Shown piece by piece: positions 62,138-64,000 of a DNA stretch of 64,000 nt (the stretch's first letter is position 1; each line of letters begins with the position of its first letter). The DNA is from Solidesulfovibrio sp. (lineage in GTDB: Bacteria > Desulfobacterota > Desulfovibrionia > Desulfovibrionales > Desulfovibrionaceae): NCBI RefSeq assembly GCF_038562415.1, contig NZ_JBCFBA010000006.1, positions 145,444 through 209,443 of the forward strand. The letters are read 5' to 3'. Both the position numbers and the translations under genes were made by a program. The notes below the pieces were generated by a model. That model saw only the letters and a list, made by a program, of their open reading frames with translations. It made no database searches and had not been told where the DNA came from.

Positions 62138-62218
62138 AACGAATTTTACCAATTTGTTCTATAGCTTTGATAATTTCTATACTCCCTCCTTGCCGAATCG
62201 TTCTAGGAGGGGTAGAGG

Positions 62219-62355
62219 CGCAGAATCCTGCGGGCCGAAGGTATAACGCAGAATCCTGCGGGTCCAGACTCTAAGCGCAGAATTCCACGGCTACAGAGGG
62301 GAGACGCAGAATCCTGCGGAACGAGTTCTGGGGAAGGAGGCGCAGAATCCTGCGG
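62219..62355. repeat. Five iterons CGCAGAATCCTGCGG
   Basis: Copies start at 62219, 62247, 62276 (degenerate, CGCAGAATTCCACGG), 62305 and 62341, so the step is 28, 29, 29 and 36 bases. Each holds the palindrome CGCAG-AATC-CTGCG. They lie ahead of the minus-strand operon of the plasmid-like island. Direct repeats of this kind are usually replication iterons, a partition site or tandem operators. Confidence 0.85.
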
Positions 62356-62769
62356 GTGTCTGGCAGGGTGGGTGCGAGGAGGAATTTGACATTACGGTTT
62401 TTCATAAACCTTTCTTTTTTGCACAAAACATGCGACACCGTCAAGTAAAATTTTTAATTGCCTGATTTTAAACACTTTCTTTTCGATACCCCGCTTTACT
62501 TTTCCCGGAGCGAGGCCCAATGCTGGATGATGTAGCCTTACCACCAGCATCTGCGATTTACCACTTCCCACTTATTTCTAGAGATCCGATGCAAAAAACC
62601 CGAGGTATGACTTCATAAATTCCCACTCGTGCAAGACTACTTGCCATTATTTAGCATCCCCCCCCCCACTTTTGCGAAATGGCTTTCGGAGACTCGTGGC
62701 TATTTCATCTGAAATTGGTATGAAATTTCTGCGTCTGACCCCAGAAATATTTTTTGCATCACCCCGAGA
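62356..62769. other. Gap between iterons and the DUF6573-type gene
   Basis: About 410 bases with no reading frame or clear structure. A C9 tract lies near 62660. If the iterons mark an origin, this AT-rich side could be its melting region. Confidence 0.35.
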
Positions 62770-63147
62770 TTATTCGTCCCCCGGCAGCATAATGGTCAAC
62801 ACCGGCTCTCCGTGATCGCCTGGCCCCATCACCGCCAGGACCGCGACAGAGCGCCATATGCCGGGCTCCATGAGGAACAGCACGTCAAATTCGACGCGGC
62901 TGCCGGCACCGAATGCCCTCGCAGCAATCAAGGTACGGAAGAGAAGATCGGTCAGCCGTCCCTCGAGGGATTGACCTTCTCCTTCCAGCCCGGCCGGCGG
63001 CACCAAGCACTCGTGATAGAGGTGATCGGTGACACAAGCATTTACTTTAAAACCGATTCTGTTTGCATGTTCGGTGACGTCGATCAGTACCCCATCCTCG
63101 AGGGCTTGTTTCCGCGTGTAGCTAAAAATGACATGAATTCCATTCAT
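62770..63147 (-). CDS. DUF6573-type plasmid protein
   Basis: 125 residues with AGGA upstream. The start (VIFSYTRKQALEDGVLIDVT) is the hallmark of a family of small plasmid and conjugative-element proteins that I recall as DUF6573. The middle (VTDHLYHECLVPPAGLEGEG) and end (FDVLFLMEPGIWRSVAVLAV) also fit. The function is not known. It supports a plasmid origin of the island. Confidence 0.65.
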   Translation of the reverse strand: MNGIHVIFSYTRKQALEDGVLIDVTEHANRIGFKVNACVTDHLYHECLVPPAGLEGEGQSLEGRLTDLLFRTLIAARAFGAGSRVEFDVLFLMEPGIWRSVAVLAVMGPGDHGEPVLTIMLPGDE

Positions 63148-63177
63148 TTTGATTTTTCCTATGAATATATATAAATA

Positions 63178-63375
63178 TCAATCATAAAACTTAGGATCGT
63201 CCTTTGTGACCTTCAGATCGTTAAAACGGCCACGGATGTTCTGCTCTTCCTTTTTGATTGCATTTCGAACATTGTCCCGACCGACAATCACACCACCGCC
63301 TCCAATGATCATTTTTATGACCCCACCGGCCACAGCACCTAAGGCGATTCCGGCGATAAATTCGAAGAACATCAT
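63178..63375 (-). CDS. Small glycine-rich membrane protein
   Basis: 65 residues, GGAGG upstream. One glycine-rich hydrophobic helix (IAGIALGAVAGGVIKMIIGG) is followed by a basic, soluble tail. No family is recognised. It lies between two other small plasmid-type genes. Confidence 0.5.
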   Translation of the reverse strand: MMFFEFIAGIALGAVAGGVIKMIIGGGGVIVGRDNVRNAIKKEEQNIRGRFNDLKVTKDDPKFYD

Positions 63376-63415
63376 GTTTTGAACCTCCGATGATGCGAAT
63401 TAAAGAGCTTAGATC

Positions 63416-63637
63416 TCAGTCGTTGCCTTTTGAAGAACTTGCTATCCGGTCAAGATATTCTCTGAAATTTTCGGCGAGATGCATGCCTATCTCTGCCCAC
63501 CGTCGCACAAATACGCCCTGCACTCCTGAATCTGCCGCCCCCATAACATCGAAGAACTGTTCGATGGGGTGAAACCGGTGGGTGATCTCTTCGATCATCT
63601 CGAGCGTCTTGGCGTTGGATTCTGCTTCGGTCGGCAT
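63416..63637 (-). CDS. Small hypothetical plasmid-type protein
   Basis: 73 residues from the ATG at 63637, with GAGGTGAGC directly before; a longer frame upstream has no site. The peptide is helical (MPTEAESNAKTLEMIEEITH ... WAEIGMHLAENFREYLDRI). No family is recognised. It starts the set of three small minus-strand genes. Confidence 0.5.
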   Translation of the reverse strand: MPTEAESNAKTLEMIEEITHRFHPIEQFFDVMGAADSGVQGVFVRRWAEIGMHLAENFREYLDRIASSSKGND

Positions 63638-63882
63638 GCTCACCTCGTGGTCCAGGAGATCGGGGACCAGGGAAGAATAGCCTCGGGGCAAGGGCTAGGT
63701 CACGGGGCGGGGCAGCTGACGGGGAAGACCGGGAACACTTGGGAGCGCCGCCGGCTGAATCGGACATTGGGCCTAGGCGGCCCTCCCTTGCGATTTCGGC
63801 GAAGGGCCAGGATTACATAGCCCGAACAAGAAAGGCCCCAGGGCGGGGCCGTAGGACGCGAATTTGAGGGGTGCCTGGACTA
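63638..63882. other. GC-rich leader region before the IS5-type element
   Basis: No gene. GC-rich, unlike the island around it, and similar in character to the patch at 56.6 kb. It contains one terminator-like hairpin. Confidence 0.35.
63831..63850 (-). terminator. Terminator-like hairpin
   Basis: On the minus strand GGCCCC, a GCCCT loop and GGGGCC are followed by TTTCTTG. It may end read-through from the IS or genes beyond the window. Confidence 0.45.
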
Positions 63883-64000
63883 GGCCGTGTCGACATTCGT
63901 TTCAGTGAATGCTATAAATGCGCAACCGGGAGTTGCGCATGGAACGTCGCCACAGACTTCGAGACGACCAATGGGAAATCATCAAGGACGCTCTACCGGG
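63883..64000 (+). mobile_element. Start of an IS5-type insertion sequence (runs off window)
   Basis: GGCCGTGTCGACATTCG from 63883 looks like a terminal repeat. The ATG at 63939 opens MERRHRLRDDQWEIIKDALP, the N-terminus of IS5-group transposases. The rest lies beyond the window. Confidence 0.75.

Noticed and set aside
62219..62355. CRISPR array
   Set aside because: Repeat units are only 15 bases and the intervening stretches are 13-21 bases; no cas genes nearby. Iterons explain it.

Overview
The window looks like a chromosomal stretch of a sulfate-reducing deltaproteobacterium of the Desulfovibrionaceae type. Three things point there: a Mop-type molybdenum aldehyde oxidoreductase with its companion iron-sulfur flavoprotein, a urea transporter of the kind described from Desulfovibrio, and dense sigma-54 control. 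Host-like genes are GC-rich. They alternate with AT-rich or mosaic accessory DNA full of decayed insertion sequences. No full tRNA, rRNA or CRISPR array is present.

Layout. 1-2.4 kb: signalling pair, an FHA/trypsin-like membrane protease and the N-terminal part of a Ser/Thr kinase. 2.4-5.8 kb: transposase and esterase debris, then two accessory genes. 5.8-16.5 kb: alcohol/aldehyde oxidation locus (alcohol dehydrogenase, outer-membrane channel, molybdenum aldehyde oxidoreductase, FeS flavoprotein, small Cys-rich protein). A divergent AcoR-like sigma-54 activator faces it across a 1.1 kb regulatory region holding a near-perfect -24/-12 promoter and two paired operator-like sites. 16.5-25.3 kb: scar zone with RND pump, IS3, IS5 and SWIM-like pseudogenes, a HepT/MntA toxin-antitoxin pair, an MFS carrier, an acyl-CoA ligase-like enzyme and a secreted protein. 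25.5-35.3 kb: formamide/urea locus (sigma-54 promoter, formamidase AmiF, OxlT-like antiporter, FmdB, urea transporter, zinc-ribbon protein, a transporter-fused histidine kinase and its NtrC-like partner).

35.3-51.6 kb: stacked integration zone. Four copies of the 3' end of tRNA-Ala(GGC), three with the tRNA terminator and one with a truncated terminator, plus a fifth remnant, cut the region into cassettes. These hold (i) rubredoxin, pirin, tautomerase and a translationally coupled operon of a TPP decarboxylase, two NHLP-like small proteins and an FAD monooxygenase; (ii) a lone HepT/MntA pair; (iii) a SEC-C protein; (iv) a MacB/LolCDE-like ABC exporter with a cysteine-free thioredoxin-like protein.

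51.8-64 kb: AT-rich, plasmid-like island. It has a two-gene AAA ATPase plus DUF4276 defence-like module, a frameshifted tyrosine integrase, a short tyrosine recombinase, a replicase-family initiator, a TGT/DpdA-like protein, five CGCAG...CTGCG iterons and small plasmid-type proteins. It ends in the start of an IS5-type transposase.

The strongest candidates for something undescribed are the NHLP-like pair coupled to a TPP enzyme and a monooxygenase, the tRNA-Ala cassette array, the DpdA-like gene in the plasmid-like island and the AAA+DUF4276 pair. All names come from reading motifs by eye; no search was run.
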